A DNA stretch of 64,000 bases from Cercis canadensis. Its lineage: Eukaryota > Streptophyta > Magnoliopsida > Fabales > Fabaceae. The stretch lies in contig QAOA01007038.1 in assembly GCA_003255065.1 (NCBI GenBank), positions 195,589 through 259,588 on the forward strand, read 5' to 3'. The notes under the pieces are model-generated. The model saw only the letters and a program-made list of their open reading frames with translations, was not told where the DNA came from and ran no database searches. The position numbers and the translations under genes are program-made. Positions 46,129 to 57,300 of this stretch are shown here, one piece after another; the stretch's first letter is position 1, and the number at the start of each line of letters is the position of its first letter.

Positions 46129-46335
46129 TTAGGATAATCTATGAACAGAAGGTGCTCTAAGGGATAGTAACTGTTGCACTAAATATTTGGCCTCATTGGT
46201 TCTATAAGCCCATTCACGAAGTAAGCTTGCATCATATTCCTTGGGATCATAGTGCTTTTCCCTTTCATAATCATCATTAAACTTTCGCAATAACCAAATA
46301 GCATCACCACCAAATGTGCCACATCCTCTAGGCAT
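46129..46335 (-). CDS. Hypothetical small protein in the MULE
   Basis: 68 residues, starting MPRGCGTFGGDAIWLL with YDPKEYDASLLREWAYR later. It is rich in charged residues, with no signal peptide or membrane segment. It could be an exon of a second MULE gene downstream of the transposase, since it lies on the same strand about 1.1 kb beyond the zinc-knuckle sequence. I do not recognise it. Confidence 0.35.
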   Translation of the reverse strand: MPRGCGTFGGDAIWLLRKFNDDYEREKHYDPKEYDASLLREWAYRTNEAKYLVQQLLSLRAPSVHRLS

Positions 46336-46477
46336 AATGTCTCAGCTGAGATGATAATAGGAAGACATCAGTTAAAATACTTGCAATTAAGGAATTTATT
46401 ACCACAAATTAGTATAGTTTAAGTAGAATAAAATAATAAAAATAAACCAACTTGAAAAGAAAGCTTTGGAATTTGCA

Positions 46478-46712
46478 TTTAGGGTTTGGCATTTGGGATT
46501 TGGGATTAGGAGTTTAGGGTTGGGGATTATGGTTTAGGGTTTAGGATTTAGTGTTTGGATTTAGGATTTGGAGTTTGGCATTTGGGATTTAGGATTACAA
46601 TTTTGGGGTTTAGAGTTAGGGTTATGGCTTAGGGTTTGGAGTTTGACATTTAGGGTTTGGATTTAGGGGTTTACAGTTAAGGTTATGATTTAGGTTTAGG
46701 GTTTAGGTCAAT
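46478..46712 (+). repeat. Degenerate telomere-like (TTTAGGG) tract
   Basis: About 235 bp of variants of the plant telomere unit: many 'tttagggtttgg', 'ggatttagg' and 'gggtttagg' units, strongly G/T-biased on the plus strand, without regular spacing. It is an interstitial tract inside the MULE, between two minus-strand coding fragments. Confidence 0.85.
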
Positions 46713-47397
46713 CCTCATCGAACATGTAAATGTTAGATTGACACTAAGGTTCTCTGTTCGCACGACTCCACATGATAGCACATGCTATATCTCCATCTTC
46801 TATTGCTTCTATTGCACTGCGTTCAACATCCTTTTGCATCATTCTGATTTGTATACGATTGTTTTCTTCTGTTATGCGAAACAAAGCCAATCGTTACTCT
46901 GTCATATTTTGCCTTAGCATGTGTATAGCCAAACATCATGAAGTGTGAATGTTTTGGATCATTGCTAACTTGCACAAATTTCTAAACTAAACTTCTTTGT
47001 GTTCCTATTCCATCAACATTACATTATGTACTTGGGAGAAATCATGCAACATTAGGTTTAACGGATATCAAAATTCACTATCTAACATCCAGTGACGCCC
47101 ACACATTAGAAAAATGTCTCCAGGTGTATATTGTAATATCATTTTGACAACTTGTTAACCGTCATTTTCATAACAACACTTAGTCGTAAACATTCATATG
47201 AATGTTAGATAAAGAACGGGAAACAAATAGAGATAAAATGATGCAACGATATAGAAAAATGAACAAACCATGCATGAATATTTTACTTTCAATTAGCCAA
47301 TATATACAATAGTGACACAAGAAATTCGACAACATAAATAAGAAGCAATGAGAACTCTTGATCATGGTTGATCTTGTTTTCTTTTCCAACAACTCCA

Positions 47398-50300
47398 CCT
47401 GTTATGTCCTTCCATGTGACACAGTTTGCATCTTAGTGCGCTCCTTGAACCTTTGTCCCAATCCATCTCGTTGTGTATGCGAGTTGATTTAGGTTGTCCT
47501 GTCCTTTTGCCCGGAGGTTTGCAGTGATAAGGATGACTGTTAGTGTTAGTCCCTCTATAGTTGGCCTACACTTTTCTCCACTAATTGGGCTAAACTACTC
47601 ACCATAATCATGAACTAAGTGTCGAGTAGAATATACTGGTTCTACATAACTCCATGCATTTACTCTAATAAAGGCACAAGTAGAAATCACGTGCGAACAC
47701 AAAATATGGAGTGCTTGAAACCTACCATCTTTGCACCTTTTCTCATTTAGATTCAAACAAAAAATTTGCCCACTCGCCCTTCTAGCAGAATCAAATGTCT
47801 CATTTACTTCAAAAGATCCAGTATCCCTATCAAATAGTATTGGCTGGTGTGAAGAGGAATAACTGGCGTTCTCACACATCTTCTTATCCGCATCATCTGT
47901 CCACATTTTCCCACTCGCTAACCTTCCCTAGTCATTTCTTGTCTCTCAATGAAAATACAGTTCATTTTGTAATATGTAGCTTTAACAAAGGCAGTGATAG
48001 GCATGTAGCGAACCCTCTTCAATGTATCGTTCACATTTTCAACAAGATTGGTTATCATTAGGTCATACCGTCTACTAGGGGTGTAAGCTAAACCGATCAA
48101 ACTGACCGAACCGAACCAGGTGAAAACTAAATCAAACCAAGCGTGTCTGTCAGATTCTCGATTTTATTTTTTAAAAAATCGAGGGCTCAGTTCAGTTCTC
48201 GATTTCAATGAAGGAAAACTAAAAATAAATCGGATTGAACCGAATAGGCTAAAATGTCGTTGTTTTGGTTATTTTGAAGTGTTTTCCTTCTGACATGGCT
48301 AAAACCAATTTAGTTTTTAGCTTTCTTCTTGTTCAAATTTGAAAAAATGGTTTGTGCATATTTTCTAGCAAAAACCGACCAAACTAAACCAAACTGGACT
48401 GGTTCAGTTTAGTTTGGTTTTACTCTCAAAAATTTGAAAAATCAAACCAAACCAAACCGATATGATTTGTGCCGTCTGGTGTTAATTTAGGGTGTAAACT
48501 AAACTGAACTGAACCAATTACACCCCTACCATCTACCCTGAGTGTTCCCCTATTACGTCCATATCGTCGTGTCAATATCCCTGATATACCTCAATGAACA
48601 GTCATCGGGACAGTCTCTTTGTATGTCCGTCATTAATTCCTCGAATTTGACAGACTCAAACTAGATACCTATAAAAGACAACGTTTTAAAAATCTTCATT
48701 TTATGCAAATACTAAAAATAATATCCAATTGCTTAATCAGACCCATATTCTTACTAGCTCTGTAGATGTGGTGTTTCACAGCAACATTCTTGAATGAATT
48801 GTTTCAATTGCTCATCACGTGGTGCAAGCAGAAAAAATAATGCGTCAATGGTGGACGTCAACCAACCTGTTCATCTTCAATAGATGAGATGATGCTAACA
48901 TGGCGATCTAAATTATTGCTAGATTTTTCATGTCCCTAGCGACGTGCCATCTCACAAGCATCAAAAACCATGACCAGACATCTTTGATCTCACCTTCCAC
49001 GACGGCATAAGCTAAAGGCAAGGATGACCGAGAGTTGTCTTGTGTAGTGGTGATCAGCAAGGTCCCATTGTACTTCCCGTATAGGAAAGTCCCATCAATC
49101 TTGACCATTGACTTGCAGAACATAAATGTGTTAATGCATGACTTGAATGCCCAAAAGACACGTCAAAATCTCTTCAACGTAGGATCATTTGGTGGTCTTC
49201 CCATCTATCGATCATCCAAGCACCATTCAACGATAGTTTTAGGTGCGCGTTTTTCAAGTGCAATCATTCATCATAGCAGCAAATTGTAACTCTCCTTCTA
49301 ATCACCATACATTGTAGCAATTACTCTTTCCCATACAAGCCACGCTTTCTTGTTTGATATTTGATAGAAGAATGTGCTCTTGTATCAGCTTTATAGGCAC
49401 ACTGACATTCTCCTAAACCATCCCAGTAATAGTTGTTGCAATCACCTTAACATCTACTTTGTTATAATCTTGTGTTAAGGTTGCATTTGTGCAAGTATGA
49501 GGCTTGGTGTAATTTCTTATCTCTCAAATCTTGTTCCTGATTCATAAGCATGTCTGAAGTCTCCAATTGCATTTATCAGCATTGTTTGAAGATATCAAAC
49601 TCAATTTGTTAGGTTTGGACTCCTTCACATGGAAATGTTACTGAACATGAAGGGAGTATTGCTTTATAGCTAATTGAATATCTTTTTTGTTTTTGAACTT
49701 TTGACCGATTTGTAGCTCATTGCCTCTTTGTCATTGGCTACTTTTCGTTATTTGTTCAGCATCCTCGACTATTTGCATTGTCTCCCTATTAACGTATCTA
49801 TAATGCGGTGGAAGTACCGTCTGTAATGGTGCAACGTGTTGCGCCTTGGCAGATATTGGTTCTTGGCTCATTAGCTCCACATTAAGATCTAGCAAGTTTT
49901 CCCCTTCCTCATCACCGCTTGATTCTCCTATGTATGAGTTGTAATCACGATCATCATCATCACTGTTGTCAATTAGATTATCAATAAGTGAATTGCCGTG
50001 ACTTATGTTTTCCCGTTCACCTTTATGTTGGCTACATCCAGCTTCATGTACTTCAATGCCACAATGCGAACATCTGAACTTAGCCACAAGTCACTACTTT
50101 CATACCTATAACCTCCTTCTGGCATATGCGTTTGACTAGAAGTAGCAAAATCATATTGAAATTCATGTAAACCAACCTCTAGTTCATAACAAGGCTTGAC
50201 TTCTATCTCCAAATGACTGTATAGAGGATAAGAACAAATGAATGAACTTAGGTCACGTTCTTCAACTGCTTCAGGTTGACCTCCATCTCCACCAACATTC

Positions 50301-50640
50301 GTAGTCTTAGTGTCCACATATATCTCAATTGGACCCAAAGTAGGATGTTGAGCATTACTCTCAAACATCATCTCAACATTTTCATCAGATCCCAATTCAA
50401 ATACATGATAAAATAATGGATTAACTGAAATTGAGAATCTATAAGTTATCTTTTCAATAACTTCATTTACTTGAAGTCTCATTTTAGTGTGGATATGAAA
50501 TTTTAATCTATCTAATCCACATGTCTTCTTCAAGTTAAACTTATAAATTGTCAGCCCCTCACACATTACACCTTAGGGCCCATTGTATATCCAACCATTA
50601 TGATTTATTAATATATGCATATTCTTCCTAAAATATTTTT
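47398..50640 (-). pseudogene. MuDR-type MULE transposase pseudogene
   Basis: Read from right to left, an N-terminal PB1-like region comes first (50640-50003: KMRLQVNEVIEKITYRFSI, ENVEMMFES). An acidic linker follows (IDNSDDDDRDYNSYIG). Frame-shifted sequence (49700-49130) still resembles the DNA-binding part (PVKLIQEHILLSN). The DDE domain start is at 49123-48908 (KIDGTFLYGKYNGTLLI, VVEGEIKDVWSWF), with catalytic Asp and Glu-region residues kept. After a hAT insertion come LITNLVENVNDTLK-like sequence and a SWIM zinc finger (RFQALHILCSHVIS). The second Cys of the usual C-x-C in that finger is absent (CKDGRF). A zinc-knuckle tail (47400-47550, CKLCHMEGHN) ends it. Several frame breaks make it inactive. 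Confidence 0.88.
48076..48528. mobile_element. Non-autonomous hAT-type MITE in the transposase pseudogene
   Basis: 453 bp with ends TAGGGGTGTAA / TTACACCCCTA. The 8-bp duplication is CCGTCTAC (48068-48075) and CCATCTAC (48529-48536), one base different. It is rich in 'accgaacc' and 'aaccaaac' motifs. It splits the transposase between the DDE domain and the SWIM finger. Confidence 0.88.
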
Positions 50641-51109
50641 TTCAATCACTATTAGTATAAAAACATTATCACATTTCTATAATAATTAATTTTTCATCAA
50701 TACTCATACATAATTATCACTTTTAAGTACAAATTACTACAATTATCAATAAATAAGTAAACAATAATAACACATTTATGTCTAATAATACTTTAACATA
50801 AAATATGTATTACACTACTATACATAATCTAATACAAGATAATTAAATAAAAGTACATTCAGAAGCTCAAAGCTACTACAAATTCACTTGGCACCTTCAA
50901 TCTTCACAGCAAATTGATAGAGCAATTTCAAGCTTTGCAGTGCAATACTTTCACACTGAAAATTTGCTCAAAAATGAGGTCATTATTTATAGAGTCGTTC
51001 ACTCTTTAGCAGTGTACCTTCACGCGTTTTCATATGCAGCGTTAATAGTTTGAAAACATTATTTCTTTATCAAATTTTTACCTTGGGAAGAGTCATTTAA
51101 GCATAGGTG

Positions 51110-51520
51110 AGCAGTGAACACGTTGCGGAGTACCATGAAAAGCATGTTCAATTTGAACACGGTTTAGAGCATAAAGGGTAACATTTTTCCTCTTAAATCG
51201 TGTTCAGTTAGAACACACTTTACATGATAAAATGTGACGCTTTATGCTCTAAAACATGTTTAAATTGAACACACTTTATAGGCTACATCGTGTTCAATTT
51301 TTAAAAGAATCCCAACAACTTTTTTAAACAGTGAACACACAATTGGTAAATATGTTTTATAGTGTTTTAGTTCATACGCATTCTACCTTTGTATAGCGTG
51401 TTTCACTTTCATTTGAAAATAATAAAATATTCAAAATTGTCAATTTTAAGTAAATAGTTTAGAAAATATTTTTTTTTTACATAAATAATTTACAAATGTG
51501 TATTATCAATGACACTAATT
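51110..51520 (-). repeat. Right terminal inverted repeat of the MULE
   Basis: Inverse of 39675-40020, ending 'ttacaaatgtgtattatc'. It carries additional internal repeats around 'gttcaa.ttgaacac' toward the inside. Confidence 0.85.
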
Positions 51521-51714
51521 TCATGACATTCATCCTACCAAAATTTCCTTAATTAGAAAAGTAGTGTAACCCTACCCCAACTAGAGGTAGCTCATTAATC
51601 ACCCATTATTTAAAACCAACGTGGCTATATCTTCATCGTCCAAAATCAAGACTTTTACTCAAATTAACTTGTAAGTTGTAACTAGTCGTGACTGAAAATT
51701 GGCCTTGAAAGAAC

Positions 51715-51810
51715 AGCCCATTAAAAGTTTCATTAAAAAGCTACAAGTTTAGACAAAAACAAACAGCCCCTTAAAAGCCCATTAACCCAAGCTGTGTTTA
51801 AATTTGGGCC
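51715..51810 (+). promoter_or_regulatory. Site II (TGGGCY) promoter elements of the L7/L12 gene
   Basis: AGCCCA at 51715-51720 and 51776-51781 (TGGGCT on minus) and TGGGCC at 51805-51810. They lie 90-200 bp upstream of the leader exon. Site II elements are typical of plant genes for ribosomal and mitochondrial proteins and are bound by TCP factors. No clear TATA box is present, also usual for this class. Confidence 0.6.
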
Positions 51811-51899
51811 GGTTCGGATGGACCCAAATACAGTCCGGTCAATTCGGGCCGGACTGCCCGGTTTTCATGGTGTGTCTCCCATCACAAACGGTGCGTTTT

Positions 51900-53529
51900 G
51901 TTGTTAGGTCTCTGCCATGACAAATACTGTCTCTGTAACTGGAACTCATTCCGCTTCGCTTAACTGAGGAACTCCGATCGCATCACTGCTAACTCCCTCT
52001 GCTCAGTAACATTACTGTGCTCCGGTTGTCGCCGGCGGCAACACCATTTTCTGCTATTCACGCTCACCCAGTAAGTTTCTTCATGTTCATTATCCTTGTC
52101 TCATGCGTTGTCTTTGTTGATGGATGCCATTCTTTTCCTTCCAAGATCAAGTCCTCATTTTTCTTTCTAGCTTAAAATTATCATTTTTCTACAGTTTTAA
52201 CTGAATCCCCTTATTGCTGGTTTTGGGTCATTAAGTTGATATCAAATGGGAATGATGATTTAGTGAACCAATTAGCATTGCTGAAGATAGGATTCTTCAT
52301 GGGAATCTACTCAACAATTTATTTAACTGGCATAGCCAATAGTGACAATTTCATATTCTTATTGTTTAGTGTGAAACAACGTTGTTTTGGTTGTGGGGAC
52401 GTTGGAAATGAACACAAGTTGTTTGGCGAAATGCCACTGAGGAAAATTTAGTTGTTGATACTTGAATATCTTTGTTTGATGCTGTGCCAGAGAGATATTA
52501 AGTCTCATGGAGTGTGATGATTTCGGGCTATGTTCAGTATAGGAGAGCTATGGAAGCTGTCAAGCTTTTCAAAGAAATGCAATTTTCTGGGACGTATTGC
52601 TAATAGTTTTGCTATCACAAACATCAAGATGTGAGAATCACGTGCATAGGTTTTATAAATTCCTTTTAGCAGTAGATTTTCATTTTTGTACAGAATTGAG
52701 CCTCATAATTGCCTTGCTCCCTCTTCTGGAAAGAAAGAAGACCTAGGAGTGGTATCTCTTTGTTGAGCAAGAAGAAACCCTTCAACCATTAGACGTGGCT
52801 GTTGGTGGAATTAGACATTTATTTAATTAATTGTAGTGAATATCAAATTTAGCTGTCATGTGAATTCTGCATATTTTTTCTCTTCTTTTGCTTTCTCTAG
52901 TGTTCCTTGGTGCCTAATTGTTTTTATATTTCTTAGAAGTTTCTGTTTTCTGTTTTCTGTTTACTGTTTAATACTATCAATAAGTTCAATTCATTTACTG
53001 ATCCTTACTTTTTATTTGTTGTGCACTGGTTGTGGTTATATGTCAGCATCTTGTGGGGAAAATAGAACTATCCAAAGAAAGAGTATTTGATGTTTGGATT
53101 TGGTGTGTGCCTAAATTATTTTCAGACTTTCTACCATAATATCTGTATTCTGTCTGTAAACTCTTTCAAGAGTTTGTGGACCCTCTAGGAGGTTGATTTT
53201 TGGGAGATCATCGTTCAATGTGTTTAGTATTTTCAGTTCAGCTATCTTTTAACTTTCAATGATGATAATCTCTTATTCTGTGTGAAATAATTTGGGCTAG
53301 AATGTTACTTGCTTATGAGTATCTGTTTTGGTAAGCGTTCTCATATTTGATAGTTATTTAATGTGGTTTACACCACTTAGTTAAAGAAAGAGATTTGATC
53401 CTTGATAACCTTAACATCTTGTTAAATTATTTCAGGGGTGGAACACTGCGTGTTGCAACAAGTATGTTACAAGGGAATCTTTTCTCAACATCTTGATTCC
53501 ATGAGTCACTACTTTGATTGAACAAAAAC
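51900..53529 (+). other. 5' UTR of the L7/L12 gene with a 1365-bp leader intron
   Basis: The GC-richer leader exon (about 51900-52070) ends at CACCCA|GTAAGT. The T-rich intron 52071-53435 ends TTATTTCAG. The second leader part 53436-53529 leads to the start codon. Open frames inside the intron (52236-52451, 52836-53090) have no domain. Two short upstream ORFs are present in the second leader part (ATG at 53464, ten codons; ATG at 53501, six codons). Confidence 0.65.
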
Positions 53530-54105
53530 ATGAGGTTTATCTCTCTTTCCAGATTAATTCGTCGTCCCAGTCGGCCTGATATATATGGACCTTTGCAATC
53601 TCGTGCTTTCCAGCCTGATTTTGTTCCTACAGATCCTAAGGCCAAACCAAGAAGGTACAAAATTCCTCAGATTTATGATCCATATGGCCCCCGACCTCCA
53701 CCCTCAGAAAAAGTTGTTCAGCTTGCTGAGCGAATAGCAGCACTACCTGATGAAGAACGCTGCCAAATTATGCCTACTTTGGCGCAAAGACTAATGCTTC
53801 CTAAGTTGCAGCCAATTTCTACAGAAGGCATGGACTTGGGACCACAAGGTGGTGCAGCTGGACCCAAGGCTGAGGAGAAAAAGGCAGAGAAAACAGCATT
53901 TGATGTGAAGTTGGAGAAATTTGATGCTGCTGCGAAAATCAAGGTGATTAAGGAGGTTAGAGCTTTTACTAATTTGGGATTGAAAGAAGCCAAAGATCTT
54001 GTGGAGAAGGTACCTGCTGTACTTAAACAAGGCGTTACAAAAGAGGAGGCAAATAACATTATAGAAAAAATAAAAGCTGCTGGAGGAGTTGCAGTTATGG
54101 AGTAA
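53530..54105 (+). CDS. Mitochondrial 50S ribosomal protein L7/L12
   Basis: 191 residues, single coding exon. The start is the ATG at 53530; the N-terminus [16 protein letters not shown] is Arg/Ser-rich and free of acidic residues, as expected of a mitochondrial presequence. A plant-specific stretch ([19 protein letters not shown]) comes next. The N-terminal dimerisation helices ([16 protein letters not shown]) follow, then an Ala/Lys/Glu hinge. The complete C-terminal domain binds translation factors: [34 protein letters not shown], then [18 protein letters not shown]. In the ribosome, L7/L12 forms the stalk that recruits elongation factors. The gene is intact, with site II promoter motifs and a leader intron upstream. 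Confidence 0.95.
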   Translation: MRFISLSRLIRRPSRPDIYGPLQSRAFQPDFVPTDPKAKPRRYKIPQIYDPYGPRPPPSEKVVQLAERIAALPDEERCQIMPTLAQRLMLPKLQPISTEGMDLGPQGGAAGPKAEEKKAEKTAFDVKLEKFDAAAKIKVIKEVRAFTNLGLKEAKDLVEKVPAVLKQGVTKEEANNIIEKIKAAGGVAVME

Positions 54106-54560
54106 AACTCGGCTTTGTTAGATTGTTGGTTATGATCTGAAGTTTTTCTTTAGATGTTTGTTGCTTTTAACTTTCTGCCTTTAATGACATGCCATGTGCT
54201 TTGTGAATGAATAATTAAAAGATTAAATCTAAAGGCAGAAACCAGATTTGAACTACTTATGCAATCATCTATTCGAATCAATTTAGTTAAAATTTTGTTG
54301 CTAGATTTACTGTTATCATTTATAAAATTTGTTGTTTGGTTTAACCATTTTTCTTATTGCATATTCCAATCCATGAACTGGTTATAACAATTAGCTGTAT
54401 GTAAGTGATGCTATGTACTTTTTCCTGCTTTTGTTTTTGTTTCTGTACTGCTGAAAGGTGATGTTCTATTCTTGAAAAACAGGATATTGCACTTCTTCTA
54501 CACTAGCTTTATGTGGCCTGTCTGATATATATTGAATTCTGATGAAAATTAAGGTTTTAA
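54106..54560. other. 3' UTR and flank of the L7/L12 gene
   Basis: AT-rich, no gene. A possible polyadenylation region lies around 'gaatgaataattaaaag' near 54206. Confidence 0.45.
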
Positions 54561-55000
54561 AGAAAATTATTTTTGGTTCCAAAAGTTTGAGAAAAAGACC
54601 ATTTGGTTTTAAACAAAATGGCTTTTCAATTTGGTTCCTCCCATACATGTGAAATGTCCAGAATACTCCTTAGTGTTATATGGTTATTCTAATAACATAT
54701 ATGGTTATCTTTTAGTGCTATATGGTTATTGCGGTAACATATGTTATCTTTTACTGATATGTGATTATTCTTGAATACAAGTGGTTATCTTTTGGTACTA
54801 TGTGGTTATTCTTTGGTTCTATGTGGTTATTATAATTGTAAGTGTGATTATCAAGTTCAAAAATAAACGAAATAACTACATAACATCAAGAGACATTTTA
54901 GATATTTGGCATGATATTAGAGGAACCAAATTGGAAGACCATTTTGTTTGGAACCAAATGGTCTTTTCTTTAAATTTTTAGAACCAAACAATAATTTTCT
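54561..55000. mobile_element. MITE with inverted repeats of about 85 bp
   Basis: Left end AGAAAATTATTTTTGGTTCC, right end GGAACCAAAT...AATAATTTTCT. The arms (54561-54645 and 54920-55000) pair over most of their length ('gaccatttggtt', 'aatttggttcctc'). The centre repeats 'tatgtggttatt'-like units. No clear target duplication or transposase is seen. A terminal-inverted-repeat MITE is likely; the superfamily is open. Confidence 0.65.
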
Positions 55001-56167
55001 CAAAATATTTGTTTTCAGGGATTCTATGGTACCACATGAGTATATTATACCACATTGACATGATAAGCATCTACCATCAAGACATAATTTTCATATTTTA
55101 CTGAATACAAAATATAATTTATTTCATTCTCTCGAACAAACTTGGAAACTACGGTTGTCAATTATACATGTCATTTATATATTGGTCATTCTCATATGTA
55201 TGACATATCACATTCATACCAAAAGTATCTAAGAAACATCTATTTCTTTTATATTTTTGAGTTTTAGTTTTTGGGGCTTAGAAGAGATAGTTTTTTTGAC
55301 ATCGTGATTTACTAAGTTCTATCAAGTTCAAACAATTTCCCATTTTGTTGAAGGAAAAAGATAATTTCTCCGAGAAAGGGTGAAGAACATTTCAAGAACA
55401 AAAAGATAAAATGGAAATCACCTACTTTTTCTTTTCTCATGAAACTTTATTTAAGTTGACAACAATATGCCAAAATTTACTTTATTTAGGGACGAGGAAA
55501 CTGAGTTCAATACGTCAATATTCCAAAAAATAAAGTAAGTTCAATTTCAATAAAATTTTTTTTTTTTGTCATATATGACAACAAGAAAATTTGAACCCAT
55601 GATCTCCTGCATCAATTTTAATAAATTTTATTTACCCATTTATACACACACATTAGTATATATGCATACAGAGGGAATTGAGCTTTCTTTTAACGAGCAC
55701 TGATTATAGTCAAAGACGTCATCTCTTACGAATCCTTGCATTCTTGTTATTTTTACCTTATATTTGTTTGTATTTTCTCTTTCCTTTCCAATTAATTCTT
55801 TTTTCCTATCAAAACAAACATGCATTTTCATTCAGATTTTAGTATTAGATACTGAGAGCTTGGGATTACCCAAGTTTTGTTCCTAGGAAACATTGGATCA
55901 TTACTCATATACCATATATAGCTCATTAGGTTCAAAGATGATTTCTCTTTTATATATAACATGCTTTGATAACCCATGGTAGCTTAGATCTCTACCACCA
56001 TAAATTAAACATATATAACATGCTTTTGAGAAAATGAATATTTTGGTTTCTCCATTTTAAAAATCAACATTTTTTTGGTACAGAAAAAGAAAACGAAAAA
56101 AACTATGCTCTAGGAAACTCTACTGCCATCCTACTTAGAGAGAATGATATAAAGAATCTCTCGGTAT
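55001..56167. other. Non-coding AT-rich region
   Basis: No supportable gene, RNA or repeat beyond homopolymer T/A runs. Confidence 0.5.
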
Positions 56168-56869
56168 TCTTTTTTTTTTTGGTAGAAAAGGAAATCATAG
56201 ATTGCAGAAAATACCAGAGTACAGAAACAAAACAAACCAAACAAAGCAAGCTACACAACAGAAGCAGCACCCCTCATAGGATATCTAATATTCCTAGGAA
56301 GATAAATTCCTCTTTTATCCAAGCATAAGAGAGGTTGTACAAAAGGAGGGGGGTGTTCAAAAATTTCAAAATTGGAAGCCATTTGATGAGCTGCTTTTGC
56401 CAAAGCATCAGCACACCCGTTAGCTTCTCTAAAGACATGATGAATCCGAGCACCCGTTAGCTTCTCTAAAGACATGATGAATCCGAGCATGAGGAATCTG
56501 TTGAAGGAGGTCCCTGCAACAAGCCACCAAAGAGTGATAATGGTGGTTAGAATCAACTTCTCTTTCACTTTCTAACATATTAACAATACAAGTCGAATCA
56601 ACTTCTATAACTAAGTTTGACACATGCAATTGAGAAGCTAATTTAATTCCTTCTGTTACTGCCCATAATTCAGCCAAGATAGAAGAGCCGTATCCCACTT
56701 TTTTGGAGAACCCAGAAATCCACCTTCCCTCATGATCTCTAATAATTCCTCCTGCACCTAAAGAGCCAGGATTTGACAGAGCTGATCCATCAGAGTGATA
56801 TAGGATAACATACAGAAAAAGACACAATATTTCAGAAGTTAGTAGATGTAAACAAAGGAGATATAACAT
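56168..56869 (-). pseudogene. RNase H domain fragment of a LINE-type element
   Basis: The minus-strand translation gives a plant LINE/RVT_3-type RNase H: DGSALSNPGSLGAGGIIRDH, ILAELWAVTEGIKLAS, VIEVDSTCIVNML and ARIHHVFREANGCADALAKA. The catalytic Asp, Glu and Asp positions are visible. A perfect 37-bp tandem duplication (56414-56487) breaks the frame. After the stop a short tail reaches a T run on plus (about 56170-56182), i.e. a poly(A) end. This fits a 5'-truncated non-LTR insertion. Confidence 0.8.
56414..56487. repeat. Perfect 37-bp tandem duplication
   Basis: The unit starting 'cacccgttagcttctctaaa' at 56414 is repeated at 56451 without change. It shifts the frame of the RNase H fragment. 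Confidence 0.97.
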
Positions 56870-57097
56870 ATAAGCTTACCAAAAACGTATTTCCTATTGC
56901 AGTCAAGACACTCAAGATTTCATCTTTCATGCAACTTATCTTTCTCCATTATGAGTTACCAAAAAAACTATATTACAATAGCCGATTATTAGTACAGAGT
57001 TTAGGTTATGCATAATGGTATCCCTTAATTGAAACATAATGTATTTTACCCTAAGGGAATGCGTTATTGGAGGATAACGAGGATCAATCTTACCAGG

Positions 57098-57134
57098 TTA
57101 AATTTTTATACATATAAAAAAAAGTCATTTCTCA

Positions 57135-57166
<32 letters not shown>

Positions 57167-57300
57167 GCTCTCTAAGATTAACTTAAGATGCCTTGTCTTT
57201 CTAGGATTCTTGTAGGTTGACCCTGAGGATTTTTTTTTTTTTTTTTTTTTTTATGTTAAATGACTTTTGTTATACATATGTAAAAATTTACCCTCATAAC
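57098..57300. repeat. Inverted repeat with poly(A) and poly(T) inner arms
   Basis: The left arm is 'ggttaaatttttatacata', then 'agtcattt', then a long A run (about 57143-57166). The right arm, read inversely, gives 'gggtaaatttttacatatg', 'aagtcattt' and a run pairing with T (about 57229-57251). A 60-bp loop lies between. It could fold into a long hairpin or be a MITE. Confidence 0.75.

Larger units (their letters stand above)
39675..51520. mobile_element. Mutator-like element (MULE) with long inverted repeats
   Basis: About 11.8 kb bounded by inverted repeats of about 350-400 bp that begin with 'ataatacacatttgtaaa' on each strand. Inside, on the plus strand from the left, is a plant-mobile-domain pseudogene. 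On the minus strand from the right is a MuDR-type transposase pseudogene. The two converge. Nested in it are an element at about 42615-44260, a hAT MITE at 48076-48528 and a telomere-like tract. I could not fix a 9-bp target duplication at the edges. Confidence 0.85.

Noticed and set aside
46478-46712. Possible CRISPR-like array of short repeats
   Set aside because: Units have no constant repeat and spacer lengths; it is degenerate telomere-type sequence in a plant genome.
39660-51540. A 9-bp target duplication for the MULE
   Set aside because: Flanks were compared by eye and only weak partial matches were found, so none is claimed.
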